Shown here in pieces: positions 62,236-64,000 of a DNA stretch of 64,000 nucleotides. The stretch lies in contig NZ_JAKGCS010000006.1 in the NCBI RefSeq assembly GCF_021556395.1, positions 124,001 through 188,000 of the forward strand, written 5' to 3'. Position numbers and translations under genes: made by a program. Numbering within the stretch: position 1 is the first letter of the stretch; every line of letters begins with the position of its first letter. Under the pieces are notes generated by a model. That model was not told the DNA's origin, searched no databases, and saw only the letters and a program-made list of their open reading frames with translations. The stretch is from Acuticoccus kalidii. GTDB taxonomy: Bacteria; Pseudomonadota; Alphaproteobacteria; Rhizobiales; Amorphaceae.

Positions 62236-63020
62236 GTTTGGACGACCGGCGTTCCCCGTATGGCATCGGTGCGATGACGGCCTTTTCGCTGCCCGGACCG
62301 CAGGCTCCGGGGCGGACGACGCGCCGCCCGCGCCGCCCGGCCGAGCCGCTCGCGGCCCGTCTCGCCGGCATCGAGGCCGTGCTCGATCCGACCGGGGCGC
62401 TCTATTGGCCGGCGGAGGGAACGCTCGTCGTCTCCGATCTCCACCTCGAAACCGGCTCGTCCTATGCCCGCTCCGGTCAGATGCTGCCGCCTTACGACAC
62501 CGGCCTGACGCTCGCCCGCCTCGCCGAGGCGATGGCGCGCCACCGGCCGGACCGCGTCATCTCGCTGGGCGATTCCTTCCACGACCGGCGCGGGGCGGAG
62601 CGGATCGCGGGCGCGGATCGGAAGCGCCTCCTCGCCCTCACGGAGGCGGCGCACTTCATCTGGGTGACGGGCAACCACGAGGCCGACAGTGCGCGCATCC
62701 TGCCGGGTGAGGTGCACGAGGCCTACGCGCTCGGCGGCGTCACCTTCCGCCATATCCCGACCGAGGGGACGCCCGCCGGCCGGGAGGTCGCCGGTCATCT
62801 CCACCCTGCGGCGTGGGTGACGGTGCGCGGGCGCACCTTGCGCCGGCGCTGCTTTTTCGGTTGTGCGGAGCGGCTCGTGATGCCGGCCTTCGGCTGTCTG
62901 ACCGGCGGGCTGAGTGTCGCGGACGCGGCCTTTCGCGCACTCTGGCCCGATCCCAGCGGCACGCGGGCGCTGCTCCTCGGCCAGGATCGGGTCTACGCGT
63001 TGCCCGTGGCGCGACGCTAG
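62232..63020 (+). CDS. pdeM: Ligase-associated metallophosphoesterase PdeM
   Basis: A 262-residue metallophosphoesterase with all metal motifs: VVSDLHLE, LGDSFHD, TGNHE and GHLHP. It belongs to the small family encoded next to the ligase-associated helicase. An endonuclease or phosphodiesterase role in DNA repair is proposed for the family. GTG start inside the helicase stop. An internal ATG 14 codons on is possible. Confidence 0.92.
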   Translation: MSLDDRRSPYGIGAMTAFSLPGPQAPGRTTRRPRRPAEPLAARLAGIEAVLDPTGALYWPAEGTLVVSDLHLETGSSYARSGQMLPPYDTGLTLARLAEAMARHRPDRVISLGDSFHDRRGAERIAGADRKRLLALTEAAHFIWVTGNHEADSARILPGEVHEAYALGGVTFRHIPTEGTPAGREVAGHLHPAAWVTVRGRTLRRRCFFGCAERLVMPAFGCLTGGLSVADAAFRALWPDPSGTRALLLGQDRVYALPVARR

Positions 63021-63142
63021 CGCGGCTCGCGGGGGCGGCGTTTCGATGCGTGCCGACGCGAAAGTTGCGAACTTTTTGTGCGAAGGCGTTCCCTCGCGCG
63101 TCGATCGGTTCTAGAAGCGCCTCGACACGAGAGGCCGCCACG

Positions 63143-64000
63143 ATGGATGCGACGCAACGAGCGGAGGGGCTCCGCACCCCTCTGCGTCATGTTCTCTCTT
63201 CCAGCCAGTTCGACCGGCAGTTCCTAGACTATCTCTATCAGCTCACGACGACGATCCGCCGTTTCGACAAGTCGCGAGAAGGGATCGTCTATCTACGGAG
63301 CCTTCTGCCGCACAAGCGGGGGATGCTCTATTTCACGCAGCCCTCGACGCGCACCTTCCTCTCCTTCCAATCCGCCTGCCACATTCTCGGAATCACCGCC
63401 TCGGAGATCCGCGACGCGGCGACCTCGTCGGAGCGGAAGGGCGAGAGCGTCGAAGATTCGCTGCGCACCTTTTCGAGCTATGTCGATCTCATCATCATGC
63501 GCTCGCCGATCGCGGGGCTGTGCGACCGCGTCGCCCAGCTTCTCGACGACACGCCGCGCCCGGTGCCGATCGTCAATGCCGGGTCGGGGCCGGACGAGCA
63601 TCCGACCCAGGCCCTCCTCGACATCTACACGCTGACCCGGAGCCTGCGCCTGCGCGGGGGGATCGACGGGAAGACCATCTGCATGGTCGGCGATCTGAAG
63701 CGCGGGCGGACGGTGCGATCCCTCTCCCGCCTCCTCACCAACTATGAGGACGTGAAGATCGTCTTCGCCTCGCCCGAGGCCTACCGCATCTCGGACGACC
63801 TGCGCCGCGATCTCATCAAAGCCGGTACCGCATTCGAGGAGACGACGGATTTCCTTCCCGCCATCGCCGAGGCCGACGCGATCTATATGACGCGGATCCA
63901 GGACGAGTACGATGTCGGCGGGGAGAATGCGACCGAGTACACGCGCTATCACCTCAAGGAACAGCATCTCTCGCTGCTCAAGGACGATTGCGTGATCATG
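63143..64000 (+). CDS. pyrB: Aspartate carbamoyltransferase, catalytic subunit (partial, runs off the right edge)
   Basis: 286 codons are visible before the window ends. The carbamoyl-phosphate loop is QPSTRTFLSF (Ser68-Thr71), the second site is DEHPTQALLDIYT (His153-Gln156), and VGDLKRGRTVRSL opens the aspartate domain. The enzyme joins carbamoyl phosphate and aspartate, the first committed step of pyrimidine synthesis. This is the longer-N-terminus variant with RFDKSREGIVYLRSLLPHKR before the active-site loop. It starts 122 bases after pdeM. The 3' end and any pyrC partner lie outside. Confidence 0.92.
   Translation, partial: MDATQRAEGLRTPLRHVLSSSQFDRQFLDYLYQLTTTIRRFDKSREGIVYLRSLLPHKRGMLYFTQPSTRTFLSFQSACHILGITASEIRDAATSSERKGESVEDSLRTFSSYVDLIIMRSPIAGLCDRVAQLLDDTPRPVPIVNAGSGPDEHPTQALLDIYTLTRSLRLRGGIDGKTICMVGDLKRGRTVRSLSRLLTNYEDVKIVFASPEAYRISDDLRRDLIKAGTAFEETTDFLPAIAEADAIYMTRIQDEYDVGGENATEYTRYHLKEQHLSLLKDDCVIM

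Overview
The window is a piece of a high-GC alphaproteobacterial chromosome. Gene families, codon use, the many TRAP transporters, a DNA-ligase-associated repair helicase and an EcfG-type stress promoter all point to a Hyphomicrobiales- or Rhodobacterales-like heterotroph. The genus cannot be fixed from this sequence alone. Nearly everything is ordinary, densely packed coding sequence with stop/start overlaps. There is no integrase, transposase, phage gene or CRISPR array.

Layout. 1-2.5 kb: the tail of an unseen gene (HAD-like at best) coupled to a GH65 disaccharide phosphorylase. 2.5-9.2 kb (minus): an operon of a fused TRAP permease, a class III aminotransferase and the three 5-oxoprolinase genes pxpA, pxpB and pxpC. 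9.2-12.8 kb: DUF924, tenA, a GT61 glycosyltransferase and a TAXI solute-binding protein that probably serves the fused TRAP permease. 12.9-16.9 kb: three tandem paralogues, each with a signal peptide, an array of perfectly phased nine-residue repeats and a C-terminal PRC-barrel. The first and third also carry a pair of EF-hands, and the first has an EcfG-like promoter. This is the most unusual part of the window. 16.9-20.4 kb (minus): a dctPQM TRAP system with an enlarged DctM. A tRNA-Thr(CGT) and a PfkB-family sugar-phosphate kinase follow.

22.2-29.4 kb: a signalling island made of a multi-PAS hybrid histidine kinase, a secreted GH8 cellulase, an OmpR-type regulator and a REC-EAL c-di-GMP phosphodiesterase. 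No cellulose synthase genes are present. 29.4-32 kb: a Crp/Fnr regulator, an L,D-transpeptidase and a DUF2927 lipoprotein-like or exported protein. 32.3-36.3 kb: an M20 deacylase and an M24 hydrolase resembling ectoine hydrolase (DoeA/EutD), divergent from a class III aminotransferase. Together these could form an ectoine-like degradation route. 36.3-42 kb: a methyltransferase and a complete BMP-type (nucleoside-like) ABC importer. 42-51 kb: a LysR regulator, the heterotetrameric sarcosine oxidase genes soxBDAG, a divergent SoxB-like oxidase and a GlxA/GbdR-type regulator. This is a module for methylated-glycine catabolism.

51-63 kb: an APH/P-loop kinase fusion, an ATP-dependent DNA ligase, a long coiled-coil membrane protein, a periplasmic 5'-nucleotidase-like phosphatase, PPK2, and the ligase-associated helicase/PdeM pair. 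The window ends inside an aspartate carbamoyltransferase gene.
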